Positions 22,392 through 32,805 are shown, numbered from the stretch's first letter. The stretch: DNA of 64,000 nucleotides from Phytobacter ursingii (GCA_901456055.1 CABDWT010000002.1:124001-188000); one strand, 5' to 3'. A program made the numbers and translations. Notes: a model not told the origin generated them from the letters alone.

Positions 22392-22674
22392 ACAGATAAC
22401 GGCACAGATAAGACGTCGGCTCGGCTACCTGCAGATGGAATTCACTTTGTCCGGCAACATTGAACACTTCACCCGCAGAGTAAGTCTTCCATTCCGTTTC
22501 ACCAGGCAGAAGGACGTGCAGCGCGCCGCTAATAACCGTCATCTCTTCCGGTTGCGCGGTACCGAAGGTGTATTCGCCTTCCGCCATCACGCCCACACTG
22601 GCGCGGCCAGTACTACTGCTGGTAAAACCAATCGATTTCACTTTACCGGAAAAGTATTCGTTACTTTGAAGCAT
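22390..22674 (-). CDS. ppnP: Pyrimidine/purine nucleoside phosphorylase (YaiE)
   Basis: Small cupin-fold enzyme that phosphorolyses a broad range of nucleosides. Starting at the ATG at 22674 the product is 94 residues, the family length; the frame is open for 22 codons more but without similarity. Signature segments are [32 protein letters not shown] and the C-terminal YLCRYL. It lies 89 bp downstream of aroM in the same direction, as in E. coli. Confidence 0.96.
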   Translation of the reverse strand: MLQSNEYFSGKVKSIGFTSSSTGRASVGVMAEGEYTFGTAQPEEMTVISGALHVLLPGETEWKTYSAGEVFNVAGQSEFHLQVAEPTSYLCRYL

Positions 22675-22763
22675 GAACTGGCCCTTAAAAAAGAAAATGT
22701 GTGGAAAAACACTATAGAGGCCAGACTTCGCTCCTGTCACGCGAAATTGCAGGAAAGGACAGC

Positions 22764-23441
22764 TTATACCAGCAGTTCCGAGGCGAGACGCGCCACCAGA
22801 ACATTAGAGAGTAGAACGGGCACATCCAATGATTTCTGGAGCAAATCTCTATGCCATTGATGAAAACCGAGGCAATCAAGCATTAATACGTCCGCACCTT
22901 GTTCAATAAGTTCTTTTCCCGCGCTTACCAGTTCGTACTCCGTCGCCTTGTACGGATGCGCCAGGGTATATAACGGCGTCTTTTCCAGCACGCTCCATTT
23001 TCGCTGCTGCTGTTGCATCAGCTCAGGAATCGGCACGATCACCCCTACCTGATGACCGTCAACAATGGAGGCTACAAGCGGTGGAATGATGCGCTGTGGC
23101 TCGATCAGAATGGCGTTTCGCGCATTAAGCCCACAAATATCCGCGGTACTCATCAGCAAAATAACGTCGTAGCCCTGGTTATCCATCACTTCGATAACGC
23201 TTTGCAGATCACGCTCCACTTTTTGACGCGAGACCATGGCAATACTGCCATCAGACAAGCGCGTGGGGAGCGGCGTTTCACCCCGATCAACCCTGTACTC
23301 TGTCAGGGCGTCCTGAGGGTCCATTTTACCAAGCAGGCTGAAATGGGTTATCTGCTGCTCAGAAATATGCTCGATCAGCAACGGTAATATCGTTTCTACA
23401 GGCACCACACCTATGGTGAGGATCGCCATCGTTGCGCTCAT
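22764..23441 (-). CDS. aroM: AroM family protein
   Basis: Function not established; in E. coli it belongs to the TyrR-controlled aroL-yaiA-aroM group. The 225 residues are full length. Conserved stretches include [43 protein letters not shown] and [19 protein letters not shown]. The fold resembles Asp/Glu racemase-type proteins, but no catalysis should be assumed. Confidence 0.94.
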   Translation of the reverse strand: MSATMAILTIGVVPVETILPLLIEHISEQQITHFSLLGKMDPQDALTEYRVDRGETPLPTRLSDGSIAMVSRQKVERDLQSVIEVMDNQGYDVILLMSTADICGLNARNAILIEPQRIIPPLVASIVDGHQVGVIVPIPELMQQQQRKWSVLEKTPLYTLAHPYKATEYELVSAGKELIEQGADVLMLDCLGFHQWHRDLLQKSLDVPVLLSNVLVARLASELLV

Positions 23442-23637
23442 TTTGTTTATCCACCTTGCAACACTGCTTTTTTGTTAACGCCTTGACGCAGTCTGAACCG
23501 ACAGACAATGTCTGGTTCTTAAAAATTCCCAAATACGCCAGTAATGTCTGATTATTGACGGTCCTCATCCATCTTGCCAGAGGGAAAAATGTGATGAGGC
23601 GCCACTTATTTCATGTTTCAGAACTTTTTTAAAGCAG

Positions 23638-23829
23638 TCAGTTTTTATCTGGATCCTCATAGCGCTTTTTAGCATCCAGTGCTTCCTGCTCAGTGGGATG
23701 TTCGCTGATTAATGAGTCAGGTTTGGGATGATCGGCACGTAATTCGTACCATGTGACGGTCTGCCCGGCTGTGCCTTTTTCTACAGCAACAACACGGGCT
23801 TCACGAGGATAAGGTGGTTTACCAGGCAT
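23638..23829 (-). CDS. yaiA: YaiA family small protein
   Basis: Function unknown. The 63 residues match K-12 YaiA closely ([40 protein letters not shown]). No signal peptide or membrane helix. It sits 50 bp downstream of aroL and is expected to be co-transcribed with it. Confidence 0.93.
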   Translation of the reverse strand: MPGKPPYPREARVVAVEKGTAGQTVTWYELRADHPKPDSLISEHPTEQEALDAKKRYEDPDKN

Positions 23830-23879
23830 GACGTTACCTCAATTACAGTGTCAGGCCTTAAGTATAGACAATCGTTTCG

Positions 23880-24404
23880 CTAGCTGGCGCGCGCCAGACG
23901 CAGAGCTGTCTGAATTTCAGCGATCACCAGGTCAAGATCTTGCGCCGCATTTACCACATGATGTGCGGCTTCGCGGTACAGGGCTTCACGACCGGCCAGA
24001 ATTTCACCCACCTCTTCGCGGATAGGCTTCCCGGTCAATGTTGGACGCTGACTCTCTTTTGGATACGCTTCCAGACGATCCACCAACACAGAAACAGGCG
24101 CAGACAGGTAAATCACCACGCCCTGTTCGCGCATAAATTTGCGATTGTATTCACTCAGAATGATGCCGCCGCCAGTGGCAACAACACGCGCAGGGGCGGT
24201 GACAGCCTCCAGCGCTTCGGTTTCACGCGCGCGGAAACCATGCCAGCCTTCTTTGCTTACGAGCTGGGCGACGGTCATCTGCGCTTGCTCCTGCAACCAG
24301 TGGTCTGTATCGACAAACTGACAAACATGTAACTGTGATAACGCATGACCAACGGTAGTCTTACCGCAACCACGTGCGCCAATTAAAAAAATGGGTAGCG
24401 TCAT
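23880..24404 (-). CDS. aroL: Shikimate kinase II
   Basis: Phosphorylates shikimate at the 3-hydroxyl in aromatic amino acid synthesis. The ATG at 24404 gives 174 residues as in E. coli; nine more codons are open upstream. Walker A is [11 protein letters not shown], the shikimate-binding DTDHWL and FRARETEAL and the ATGGGII segment are present, and the lid carries RPTLTGKP. In E. coli the gene is repressed by TyrR and TrpR. Confidence 0.96.
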   Translation of the reverse strand: MTLPIFLIGARGCGKTTVGHALSQLHVCQFVDTDHWLQEQAQMTVAQLVSKEGWHGFRARETEALEAVTAPARVVATGGGIILSEYNRKFMREQGVVIYLSAPVSVLVDRLEAYPKESQRPTLTGKPIREEVGEILAGREALYREAAHHVVNAAQDLDLVIAEIQTALRLARAS

Positions 24405-24563
24405 GAACGGATGTTCCCTCTGATATCGCAAGGTGAAAAAAGAAAAATAAGATAACGGTAAATCACCCTGCCGGGCGTTGAGTGATCGTAAACAAATCGT
24501 TACGCGTCAAAAAACAACTTGCATCCTTCCTCATAAAAACCCAGAGACGACGCCACATTTGAG

Positions 24564-24581
24564 TGTAAAGATTTTAATGCA
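24564..24581. promoter_or_regulatory. Candidate TyrR box upstream of aroL
   Basis: TGTAAA-N6-AATGCA lies about 160 bp upstream of the aroL start. The left half matches the TyrR consensus TGTAAA-N6-TTTACA and the right half only weakly. It is offered because aroL is a known TyrR target in E. coli; it could be chance. Confidence 0.3.
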
Positions 24582-24674
24582 ACCTATGTAGCGATAACCT
24601 TACTTTAAAAGATTGTATGTTGACAAGCCCACAGGCCCGTTTAGCGTAACATATTCATATAACCGTTGATGATA

Positions 24675-25139
24675 CTACTCATCAGCCTGGCGGCGCTGAC
24701 GCTCAAGCAGCCATTTGTCCAGTTGGGCGGCAAATTGCTGGCGGTCACGTTGGGACAGGCTGTCCGGACCGCCAGTCTGGATCCCGCTGGCGCGCAGCGT
24801 ATCCATAAAGTCTCTCATCGTCAGCCGTTCGCGAATCGTCGCTTCGGTGTAGCGCTCTCCGCGTGGGTTAATGGCTGCCGCGCCTTTGGCTAAGACTTCC
24901 GCCGCCAGCGGGATATCTGCCGTGATCACCAGATCGCCCGCCTCACACAGTCGCACAATTTCGTTATCTGCGACATCAAACCCCGCCGCAACGCGTACGG
25001 AACGGATAAAGCGCGATGGCGGCACGCGGATATTTTGATTCGCCACTAGCGTCAACGGCGTTTGCGTGCGATCGGCTGCACGAAACAGAATTTCTTTAAT
25101 CACATTCGGACACGCGTCCGCATCAACCCAAATCGCCAT
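24675..25139 (-). CDS. yaiI: YaiI/YqxD family protein (DUF188)
   Basis: Function unproven. The family has a PIN-like nuclease fold with conserved acidic residues, seen here as WVDADACPN near the start and [10 protein letters not shown]. The 154 residues are two longer than in K-12, at the end. Divergent from proC across 138 bp. Confidence 0.95.
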   Translation of the reverse strand: MAIWVDADACPNVIKEILFRAADRTQTPLTLVANQNIRVPPSRFIRSVRVAAGFDVADNEIVRLCEAGDLVITADIPLAAEVLAKGAAAINPRGERYTEATIRERLTMRDFMDTLRASGIQTGGPDSLSQRDRQQFAAQLDKWLLERQRRQADE

Positions 25140-25277
25140 TATCGCTCCTCACTCTCGTTTCGGGCATTGTCGCGTTAAATGCCCCGCTGCGCAAAGGATG
25201 ACGTTAAGCTTTAGCCCTGTAAGCCTTTCCACGTTAAGCTATAACTCAGAACACTTAACAGCAGAGAGACAGACGTA

Positions 25278-26084
25278 ATGGAGAAAAAAATCGGTTTTAT
25301 CGGCTGCGGCAACATGGGCAAAGCCATTCTCGGCGGTCTGATCGCCAGCGGCCAGGTACAGCCTGGGCAGATTTGGGTCTATACCCCATCGCCGGATAAA
25401 GTCGCCGCACTGCATGATCAGTACGGCATTAACGCCGCGCAGAGCGCGCAGGAAGTGGCCCAGATAGCCGACATCGTCTTTGGTGCGGTAAAACCGAATA
25501 TTATGGTCAAGGTGCTGAGCGATGTCGCATCCAGCCTGAACAAAGAGTCTCTGGTCGTATCGATTGCCGCAGGCGTCACGCTTGATCAACTGGCACGGGC
25601 GCTGGGCCACGATCGGAAAATCGTACGCACCATGCCTAATACACCGTCGCTGGTGAATGCCGGTATGACCTCCATTACGCCCAACGCCCTGGTGACGCCG
25701 GAAGATATTGCCGACGTGCTTACTATCTTCCGCTGCTTTGGCGCTGCCGAAGTGATTGCCGAACCGATGATCCATCCGGTGGTCGGTGTCAGTGGTTCCG
25801 CCCCGGCGTATGTCTTTATGTTTATCGAAGCCATGGCCGATGCCGCCGTACTGGGCGGGATGGCACGTGCGCAGGCTTACAAATTTGCCGCGCAGGCAGT
25901 GATGGGATCGGCAAAAATGGTACTCGAAACCGGAAAACATCCGGGAGAGTTGAAAGACATGGTCTGCTCACCTGGCGGTACGACCATCGAAGCGGTCAAA
26001 GTGCTTGAAGAGAAAGGCTTCCGCGCGGCTGTTATCGACGCTATTCAGGCCTGTATGGCAAAATCCGAACAGATGAGCAAATAA
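25278..26084 (+). CDS. proC: Pyrroline-5-carboxylate reductase
   Basis: Last step of proline synthesis, NAD(P)H-dependent. It has 268 residues. The Rossmann motif GFIGCGNMGKAI is at residues 6-17, and the C-terminal family signature GELKDMVCSPGGTTIEA is complete. It is followed by a long hairpin and the convergent Rieske/FAD reductase. Confidence 0.98.
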   Translation: MEKKIGFIGCGNMGKAILGGLIASGQVQPGQIWVYTPSPDKVAALHDQYGINAAQSAQEVAQIADIVFGAVKPNIMVKVLSDVASSLNKESLVVSIAAGVTLDQLARALGHDRKIVRTMPNTPSLVNAGMTSITPNALVTPEDIADVLTIFRCFGAAEVIAEPMIHPVVGVSGSAPAYVFMFIEAMADAAVLGGMARAQAYKFAAQAVMGSAKMVLETGKHPGELKDMVCSPGGTTIEAVKVLEEKGFRAAVIDAIQACMAKSEQMSK

Positions 26085-26088
26085 GTCC

Positions 26089-26124
26089 CTGATTGCGCCG
26101 CCGGTCTGCCAGCGGCGCAATCAG
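26089..26124. terminator. Hairpin between proC and the convergent reductase gene
   Basis: CTGATTGCGCCGC and GCGGCGCAATCAG make a perfect 13-bp stem with a 10-base loop, starting four bases after the proC stop and ending two bases before the end of the convergent gene. There is no T run on either side; it probably protects both mRNA ends or stops transcription with Rho. Confidence 0.6.
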
Positions 26125-26126
26125 CG

Positions 26127-27650
26127 CTACGCCAGCATCTCACTGGCCTGACGCAGAGGCATCGGCTGCTGCATTTTCACCAGCAGTTCTGCCGTTGCCG
26201 TATTTTCACCACAGCTCAGCACCGCTTTCAGCATACCCTCTTCGCCATAGAGCACCGCAAAGCGTTTACTCTCAAACGAGCCGAGCATTTTCACACTGTC
26301 CCACTCACGCGCATAACCCAGATATTCAAAGCGCGTACCGAAATGGGTAGTCCAGAAAAACGGCACCCGATCAAACGCGTGATGTTCGCCCAGCATATTT
26401 TTTGCCGCCAGTCGCCCCTGCTGTTGCGCCACGCGCCAGTGTTCAATCCGGCGTCTGCCTTCCGGCGCCGGATAGCTGGCGATATCGCCTACCGCCCATA
26501 CTCCTGGTGCGGCGCATAAGGTTTCATCCACCGTCAGGCTACCGTCTTCTTCATGATGAAGATCATGGGCCAGATCGGTAAACGGACGAACCCCGGTGGC
26601 AAACACCACCACATGTGCAGGCAGCGTAAGGCCATTTTTCAGGCGTACCCCCTGCACATGCCCGTTGCCCTCCAGAGCCACAGGTTCCCCGGTCACAAAT
26701 TTCACGCCATTCTGCTTATGCATATTGAGAAAGTGCTGGCCCATCTCTTCCCCAAACTGCGGAACAAAAGGCAATTCGTGACGCGACACCACCGTCACAT
26801 CGATATCCTGATTACGTAAGGCCGCGGCCAGCTCCATGGCAATAAAGCTATTGCCGATGATCACCAGTTGATGTTCCTGCTCCACATCGCTAAGCAACTG
26901 CTGCGCCTGATGGAGATCCCGCAAAACGTGGACGCCACTCAGATGATTGCCTTCAATATCCGGACATAATGGCTGCCCACCTGTCGCCAGCAACAGTTTG
27001 TCAAAATGGAGCGTTTGTCCGTTACTCAGGGTGAGAAAGCGCTCGCGGCTGTTGAGGTCAGCCACCTCTTCACGCAGGCTTTCAACGCCCGGCTGCTGGT
27101 AAAACGCGTCATCCAGCACATGCGGCACATCACTGATTTTCATTTTGCCCGCAGGGACAAATTTGCTCAGTGCCGTACGGTCATAGGGGGCATCCTGTTC
27201 TTTATCAATAAGGATCAAACGCCCGGCATAGCCCGAATCACGCAGTGTGATGGCGGCAGAACTCCCGGCGGCCCCGGTTCCCAGAATAACCGTGGTCTGC
27301 TCCTGTTCACCGCGGATCTGCGGCCTGCTGGCAGGGGACATTGGCCGCGGATTGACCAGGACGCGGTTTTGCTCCAGCAACACCGGATACTGCTTAAGGC
27401 TGGTCAACGCAAGCGGCTCAAGCCATTGTCCATTTTTAATGTCGAATTCAGCTTTGTGCCATGGGCACACCAGGCGCCCTTCACAGACAGCCCCTTTTTC
27501 CAGGGGGGCGCCCGCATGAGGGCATTTACTCTGAAATGCACGCACCTGGGTTAAGGTGCGGATGAGGATCATGGCGGTACCCGCCACTTCGACTTTAACC
27601 GGCGTGTTCTCCGGTAGTGAGTTGATATCTAAGACGTATTGGTAGCTCAT
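26127..27650 (-). CDS. Rieske [2Fe-2S]/FAD pyridine nucleotide-disulfide reductase fusion
   Basis: Probable NAD(P)H-dependent electron-transfer reductase; substrate and partner unknown. The 507 residues contain an N-terminal Rieske domain with the cluster ligands C43-x-H45 and C62-xx-H65. An FAD domain follows (GTGAAGSSAA near 124-133), then an NAD-binding part (IGNSFIAMELA) and the second FAD motif VWAVGDIA (about 390). This order is that of AIF-type/AIFM3-like reductases with a built-in ferredoxin, where most relatives use a separate ferredoxin. K-12 has no gene here. It is single, with about 140 bp to dgcC. Confidence 0.82.
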   Translation of the reverse strand: MSYQYVLDINSLPENTPVKVEVAGTAMILIRTLTQVRAFQSKCPHAGAPLEKGAVCEGRLVCPWHKAEFDIKNGQWLEPLALTSLKQYPVLLEQNRVLVNPRPMSPASRPQIRGEQEQTTVILGTGAAGSSAAITLRDSGYAGRLILIDKEQDAPYDRTALSKFVPAGKMKISDVPHVLDDAFYQQPGVESLREEVADLNSRERFLTLSNGQTLHFDKLLLATGGQPLCPDIEGNHLSGVHVLRDLHQAQQLLSDVEQEHQLVIIGNSFIAMELAAALRNQDIDVTVVSRHELPFVPQFGEEMGQHFLNMHKQNGVKFVTGEPVALEGNGHVQGVRLKNGLTLPAHVVVFATGVRPFTDLAHDLHHEEDGSLTVDETLCAAPGVWAVGDIASYPAPEGRRRIEHWRVAQQQGRLAAKNMLGEHHAFDRVPFFWTTHFGTRFEYLGYAREWDSVKMLGSFESKRFAVLYGEEGMLKAVLSCGENTATAELLVKMQQPMPLRQASEMLA

Positions 27651-27790
27651 AACATTGCTCTCGTGTCAGTGTTGGTGATACGGACGTAACGCCAGACAGC
27701 GCACACCACGAGGAAAGAAGAAGTACTCAATGTGTAATGATGACCTGTTAAGCCTGGCAGAGAATGGGCCTATAGCAACCAGCCGGGGAG

Positions 27791-28903
27791 TCAGGCGGCC
27801 ACTTCGGTGCGATTGCGCCCGGCTTTTTTCGCTTTGTATAACGCAAGATCGGCAGATTTTAACCACTCCCGATAATGGGTCATTTCATCGTTCAATGGGG
27901 CAACGCCAACGCTAATTTGCAGCGCCAATTGGGGAGCCGAAGGCAGGCGGAAACCGGTCAGGCGATCATGGACACGCTCCATGGCCGCAATGGCATTTTC
28001 AGGCGGCGTGCCACACATAATGACGGCGAATTCATCACCGCCAAAACGCCCAATCAGATCGCTACCGCGTAAAGTCAGTTGCAGGTGGCGGGTAATGGCA
28101 ATGATCGCCTCATCACCCACATCATGTCCCCAGGTATCGTTAATGGTTTTGAAATGATCGACATCGATCAGCAGCAGTGTCGCAACCCGTTGATGACGCC
28201 GACAATTATCGAATTCATCTCGCAAAAGACTTTCCCAGTGGCGACGGTTGTAAACGCCCGTCATGCCGTCACGGATGCTCATCACCTGCAGGCGACGTTT
28301 GTGCTCCTCCAGTCTCGCGGCATTACGGAAGCTCACCCAAGAAAAAAGGAGTGGATACAACAGAAGTACCGGCATCGTCAGACAGATAATCAGAGGCGAG
28401 CTGGCAGGCGCAATAGTGATGCCGGTGAGCTGGAGAGTCACCAGACAGGCAACCGCCATCAGAACCACCCCGGCAAGGCACAGTCGTGGCCCGCCCGCCC
28501 CCATCGTGGTGATAAAAACCATCATAGCCAGCGCAATAGACGGGAGCATATTCACACCGATTAGCGCAATCCATACGCCGGACAGCACGGCATCAGCCTT
28601 TAAATTGTGGGTTTCGCTGGCATGAGGATCGCTTGAGCGGGCCGCCAGTTGCCAGGCCAGATGCGGCCAGACAAAGCTCCATAAGGCCAGCAAAATCCAC
28701 CATCCACCCGCAACAGGCTGTGACACCAGTACGCCCGCCAGCGGCATAAACAAGCAGGCCAGCCCTACCGCCCGGGGCAGCCTTTCCCGCTGCGCAAACT
28801 GGAGCCCCATCGCATGGGGATCGTCGTCGTGCAGAGTGTTGCGTCTTTCCTTGCCACTCTCTGATGTATAAAAGTTATTATCATTCATCATTTTTGGGAA
28901 CAT
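27791..28903 (-). CDS. dgcC: Diguanylate cyclase DgcC (AdrA/YaiC)
   Basis: Makes cyclic di-GMP that switches on cellulose synthesis under CsgD control. Starting at MFPKMMND (28903) gives 370 residues, one fewer than K-12; the frame is open for 27 codons upstream without similarity. About six membrane helices fill residues 45-190 (MASE2 type), then the GGDEF domain carries the intact RFGGDEF active site. An RGSD inhibitory site lies exactly five residues before it, so feedback inhibition by the product is expected. Confidence 0.95.
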   Translation of the reverse strand: MFPKMMNDNNFYTSESGKERRNTLHDDDPHAMGLQFAQRERLPRAVGLACLFMPLAGVLVSQPVAGGWWILLALWSFVWPHLAWQLAARSSDPHASETHNLKADAVLSGVWIALIGVNMLPSIALAMMVFITTMGAGGPRLCLAGVVLMAVACLVTLQLTGITIAPASSPLIICLTMPVLLLYPLLFSWVSFRNAARLEEHKRRLQVMSIRDGMTGVYNRRHWESLLRDEFDNCRRHQRVATLLLIDVDHFKTINDTWGHDVGDEAIIAITRHLQLTLRGSDLIGRFGGDEFAVIMCGTPPENAIAAMERVHDRLTGFRLPSAPQLALQISVGVAPLNDEMTHYREWLKSADLALYKAKKAGRNRTEVAA

Positions 28904-28993
28904 TCTGAAACATTTTCCCAAATTATAGAGAGGGGTCATGCGGGGAAAGTATGAAATTTCGGGTGAGTCGCGTGGCGAACTCACCCGTTTGGA

Positions 28994-29314
28994 TTAGCCC
29001 GTTTTTTTCAGGCAGCCACGCATAAATTTGCTGCGATCTTCGCCTTTGAGCGACTGCTGCGTCGCCTGTGCGTTGCATTCGCGCATTTTTTGCTGTTGTG
29101 GACTCAGACTTTTTTGTCCGGGCTCGGTTTTAGTGTTTTTCAGGCAATCGCTCATATACCGCTTGCGGGCATCGCCGGAAAGGGTCTGCGCAGTAGCCTG
29201 TTGATTGCAGAGGGTCATACGTTGTTGTTGAGGGGTAAGGGTCTTGTCAGCGGCGCTGAGTGCAGTAACAAACACCAGGCCGAACAGGAGCGTAACAAGT
29301 AACGTTATTTTCAT
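28994..29314 (-). CDS. psiF: PsiF, phosphate-starvation-inducible exported protein
   Basis: Function unknown; induced with phoA under phosphate limitation in E. coli. The 106 residues have a signal peptide (about 1-21) and two copies of a repeat of about 35 residues, each with LTPQQQ/LSPQQQ-K/R-M-x-x-CN and a closing C-x-K-x-T (PsiF repeat). It lies downstream of phoA beyond a terminator, so it probably depends on read-through. Confidence 0.95.
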   Translation of the reverse strand: MKITLLVTLLFGLVFVTALSAADKTLTPQQQRMTLCNQQATAQTLSGDARKRYMSDCLKNTKTEPGQKSLSPQQQKMRECNAQATQQSLKGEDRSKFMRGCLKKTG

Positions 29315-29362
29315 AGCACCATCCTTCTGTAAGCCTTGCCCCTTAAGGATGGTCTGTCATGA

Positions 29363-29399
29363 CGAAAAAACCACCCGGCAGGAGAGATTTCCTGCCGGG
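29363..29399 (-). terminator. Terminator after phoA
   Basis: Minus-strand stem CCCGGCAGG/CCTGCCGGG (29391-29399 with 29374-29382) and an 8-base loop, followed by TGGTTTTTTC. It lies a few bases after the phoA stop and before psiF. Confidence 0.85.
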
Positions 29400-29406
29400 C
29401 TGGCGC

Positions 29407-30825
29407 TTATTTCAGTCCAAGCGCGTCCTTCATGGTGAAGAACAGATCGGTCTGATCGGTCAGGCCTACGACGTTAGCCGCATGTGGGCCATAGGCTGCC
29501 AGACGAACCTGCGTACCGGTATGCTCCATCGACTCTTCCTCAGAGTTACCGTATGTGATTGCCATCACCGCACCGTCTTTGGTATTCAGCAACTGACTCA
29601 GACCAGGCGCTTTGGTATCAGCCGGGATAATCTGACTGGCGTGAGCATGGTCAGCGGTAACGATGACCAGCGTGTTGCCATCTTTTTTGGCGAAGGCCAG
29701 CGCTTTTTGCACGGCTTCGTCAAGGTCTACGGTTTCACCAATCTGGCCGCAAGGATTGGCAGCATGATCTTGTTTATCGATCGATGCGCCTTCTACCTGC
29801 AGGAAGAAACCTTTCTCATTTTTGCTCAGCAGATCGATCGCTTTTTCGGTCATCTGCGCCAGCGTCGGTATGCTGTCAGTACGTTTCGCATTCGGCGTGC
29901 AGGTCACCGCGGGTTTATCGATATTACCGTGCAATGAGGCTTTCGGGCCCTCCCAGCGAACCGGCATATTGCCATCGGAGAACAGGCCCAGCAGGGGTTT
30001 ATCCTGATTTGCTTCGGTAATAGCGGCCAGCGTCGAGGCATCCCCGACTAACTGATAACCACGCGCCTGCGCCTGCTCACGCAACGTTTTACCTTTCCAG
30101 TCACCCGCGGTTGCCGTTTCACTGAATGTCTTCGCCCCGCCGCCTAAAGTGACATCGGCACGCGCATTCAATAACTGCTCGGTAATGGAGCCTTTGCCGC
30201 CTTTTTCCAGCGCATTGCTGGCACATTTTTCAGTGGTAACGCTCGGGCCGTAACATTTACGCGACGTCACATGGGAAATCAGCGCGGCAGGCGTCGCGTC
30301 CTGCAATTCAGCTGTCGAGACGTTACCAGTGGCAAGGCCGGCTGCCTTTGCCATCTCCAGTATCGTCATATGATCTTTTTCGTGAATATCGACACCCAGT
30401 GCGCCGTTATACGTTTTTACGCCGGTAGACCACGCCGTTGCGGATGCCGCAGAGTCGGTCACGTAGTCGGGTTTGCCCGTTTTTTTATCCAGAGCGTAAT
30501 GAGTGTACTGGCCCGTCAGCGGTAACGCATCGATGCCTTTAAAATAACCGCCAGCCCCTTCGGCATAATTTCGCGCGGCGGTAATTTCGGAGTCGCCCAT
30601 GCCATCGCCGATCAGCAGAATAATATTTTTAGCCGGTTTGTCATTGAGCGAGGAACGTATTGCGTCAGTTTGATCGGCACTTAAACGACGGGCACCGCCT
30701 TGCGTCGTAATATCGCCCTTAGCGGCACGATTCTCAAGAACGGTGGTAGCGGAAGTGGTATCCGCATAAATAGCAGGGGTAAACAACATAGGGAATAAGG
30801 CGACGAATAATGCGCTCTGTTTCAC
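29407..30825 (-). CDS. phoA: Alkaline phosphatase PhoA
   Basis: Periplasmic zinc enzyme that frees phosphate from phosphomonoesters. The 472 residues start with GTG, as in E. coli, and carry a signal peptide (about 1-21, ending PAIYA). The nucleophile serine is in [11 protein letters not shown], and metal ligands appear in [22 protein letters not shown] and TADHAHAS. A Pho box lies upstream. Confidence 0.98.
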   Translation of the reverse strand: MKQSALFVALFPMLFTPAIYADTTSATTVLENRAAKGDITTQGGARRLSADQTDAIRSSLNDKPAKNIILLIGDGMGDSEITAARNYAEGAGGYFKGIDALPLTGQYTHYALDKKTGKPDYVTDSAASATAWSTGVKTYNGALGVDIHEKDHMTILEMAKAAGLATGNVSTAELQDATPAALISHVTSRKCYGPSVTTEKCASNALEKGGKGSITEQLLNARADVTLGGGAKTFSETATAGDWKGKTLREQAQARGYQLVGDASTLAAITEANQDKPLLGLFSDGNMPVRWEGPKASLHGNIDKPAVTCTPNAKRTDSIPTLAQMTEKAIDLLSKNEKGFFLQVEGASIDKQDHAANPCGQIGETVDLDEAVQKALAFAKKDGNTLVIVTADHAHASQIIPADTKAPGLSQLLNTKDGAVMAITYGNSEEESMEHTGTQVRLAAYGPHAANVVGLTDQTDLFFTMKDALGLK

Positions 30826-30872
30826 TTTATTTTCTCCGTGTATAAATACTTAAAAAGAAATAAAACAGAGCG

Positions 30873-30906
30873 ACTATAGGCACCACGCATGACAGTGAGA
30901 TGACAG
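30873..30906 (-). promoter_or_regulatory. Pho box and -10 of the phoA promoter
   Basis: On the minus strand CTGTCATCTCACTGTCAT (30889-30906) is two near-perfect PhoB half-sites 11 bp apart. A TATAGT -10 (30873-30878) follows in the spacing seen at the E. coli phoA promoter. Confidence 0.9.
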
Positions 30907-30925
30907 CGTGATTTATCTCAAAATC

Positions 30926-31186
30926 TCAGGTGCGCGGGTGCCTTAAAAGCTTTTTTATATACTGTTGCAGCAACTCCGTATCATGATCGGAAACGTCCGT
31001 TCCTGGATGAACATCATCCATCGCACCTTCGATACTCTGGATAAGCGCCTGTTGCTCAGGCAGCGCCATCTGACGTAAAAGTGCAGTCACAACGATCTCC
31101 AGCGCTTCCACCTGCGCAACCAGTTCTTTGGATTCCTCTTCCTTTTCCGCGAGTTTTACCAACAGCTCTGCAATGAGATTTTTCAT
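30926..31186 (-). CDS. iraP: IraP, anti-adaptor that protects RpoS
   Basis: Binds RssB and so prevents ClpXP degradation of sigma-S, mainly in phosphate starvation. It has 86 residues, the E. coli length, with a predicted coiled coil at about 5-40 ([24 protein letters not shown]) and the conserved tail [17 protein letters not shown]. It is monocistronic, next to phoA as in E. coli. Confidence 0.94.
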   Translation of the reverse strand: MKNLIAELLVKLAEKEEESKELVAQVEALEIVVTALLRQMALPEQQALIQSIEGAMDDVHPGTDVSDHDTELLQQYIKKLLRHPRT

Positions 31187-31399
31187 AGCGCTATTTCCTT
31201 ATGTGATATGCGATGACGTTAGCATTCTGTTCTGTAGTTGCAAAGTGGATGCATCTATTATTTTTCGCTAAATTTTGCGCTATGTAGAGAAGTAAACCGG
31301 GGAATCGAGTAACGAAACGTTTCTATGACGTAAAAGCAAATTTATATGCCTATAAAAGCAAAGCGGGAGATAAAAGTATTTATTTTTCTATAAAAGAAA

Positions 31400-31441
31400 A
31401 TTATATCCAGACCGGAGCCAAAAGTTTCCGATCTGGATATT
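31400..31441 (-). terminator. Probable terminator of the MdtG-like gene
   Basis: On the minus strand ATATCCAGATCGGA pairs with TCCGGTCTGGATAT (one mismatched or wobble position) around an 11-base loop, followed by an AT-rich run (AATTTTCTTTT). It starts four bases after the stop codon of the MFS gene. Confidence 0.75.
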
Positions 31442-31444
31442 CAC

Positions 31445-32635
31445 TCAGCGTCGCGTTTTACGTAATGCCAGCGCGAGCTGCCAGATATTGCATAAGACCA
31501 CCAGCGCCGTGGCAACAAATACCCAGCGGAATCCGGCCATCGCCGAAACGGATGCCCCCATTAGCGGCCCGACCACATTGCCTAAATACATAAACGATTG
31601 GTTATAACCAAAAATACGGCCTGTCACCTGGTCGCTGGAATATTTAAGCAGCAGCGTTTGTACGGCAGGCAGCATCGCGCCATCGGCGAAACCAAGCATA
31701 AAACGCAGAATGCCCAGTTGCAGCGGCGAGGTGACAAAGGACATGGCGAAAAAAAGCACCACGGCGCAGACTAACGTTGCCATCAAAATACGCGCCGTGC
31801 CAATTCGATCGCCGAGCTTCCCCAGACGCGGCGCCGAGATAAGCGCGGAAACGCCGGGTACGGCGGCAATCATCCCACTAAGGAAGGCAATATTGTTGCT
31901 GTCAGGAGTCATAGACTGAATAAACAGCGCCAGAATAGGCCCGATAGAACCATTACATAACTGGATAACCAGCGTTGTCAGAAAGAGACTTATGACCAGG
32001 CCTGGGTAAGGTAGCGAGGAAAAAACGGCCTTGCCGCTCAACCTCTGTGCCTTGCTGACCTTAGGACGCGCCCCCTCTTTAATCAAAAACAGGGTGACCA
32101 GAAAACTGACAATCAGCAGCGTCGCGGTGATTAAAAAAACGGTTCGTAAACCAAAATGGTCAGCCAGAAAGCCCCCCATTAAGGGCCCGCCAATGACCCC
32201 GCTGATTTGCGCTGTTGAGAGTGTACTCAGTGCCCAACCGCTCCGTTCACGAGGAGCCAGGGAGGCTACCAGCGCCATTGCATTGGGAATATAACCGGAC
32301 GTGAGTCCCATGACGCCGCGTAAAATAAGCAATTGCCAGACATTTGTCGCAAAAGCCTGCAGTAAAATGGCGATTGCCATACCCAGCGAGGCGCGCAACA
32401 GCATTAATTTGCGCCCTTTTCTGTCAGCAAGGCTGCCCCAGAGTGGTGACACTATCGCGGAAACCATAAAAGTGACGCTAAAGGTCAACCCGGACCACAT
32501 TGACAAAGCTTCGTGAGAAGAGACCCCTAACTGGGAGACATATAAGGGCAGGAACGGTAAGATTTGACTGATAGCAAGACCGGTGAAAAAACAGCCGAAC
32601 CATACGGAAATAAGGTTAATTCTCCAGGATTCCAT
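31445..32635 (-). CDS. MdtG-like MFS drug/solute exporter
   Basis: Inner-membrane major facilitator of the DHA1 group; the substrate is unknown. The ATG at 32635 gives 396 residues; a TTG three codons earlier is also possible and neither has a clear ribosome site. About twelve helices are visible, with the loop motif GSLADRKGRKLMLLRA between helices 2 and 3 and the mirrored RLGKLGDRIG in the second half. It resembles E. coli MdtG throughout but is clearly a paralogue. Not found here in K-12; it stands alone with its own terminator. Confidence 0.82.
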   Translation of the reverse strand: MESWRINLISVWFGCFFTGLAISQILPFLPLYVSQLGVSSHEALSMWSGLTFSVTFMVSAIVSPLWGSLADRKGRKLMLLRASLGMAIAILLQAFATNVWQLLILRGVMGLTSGYIPNAMALVASLAPRERSGWALSTLSTAQISGVIGGPLMGGFLADHFGLRTVFLITATLLIVSFLVTLFLIKEGARPKVSKAQRLSGKAVFSSLPYPGLVISLFLTTLVIQLCNGSIGPILALFIQSMTPDSNNIAFLSGMIAAVPGVSALISAPRLGKLGDRIGTARILMATLVCAVVLFFAMSFVTSPLQLGILRFMLGFADGAMLPAVQTLLLKYSSDQVTGRIFGYNQSFMYLGNVVGPLMGASVSAMAGFRWVFVATALVVLCNIWQLALALRKTRR

Positions 32636-32805
32636 AAACAGCAATTATTTTTCAGTTTTTGAGAAATTACGCATAGGTTAACAAGAACGGGAATAAGAAT
32701 ACGCGCCAGAGGTGCGATTCGTTTTTTTTTGGTGTTTTATCTTCTCTATTCCACCACAGACCACAGCCCAGAATATAAACCACACTTATTTCGGTAGTTT
32801 ATGCT

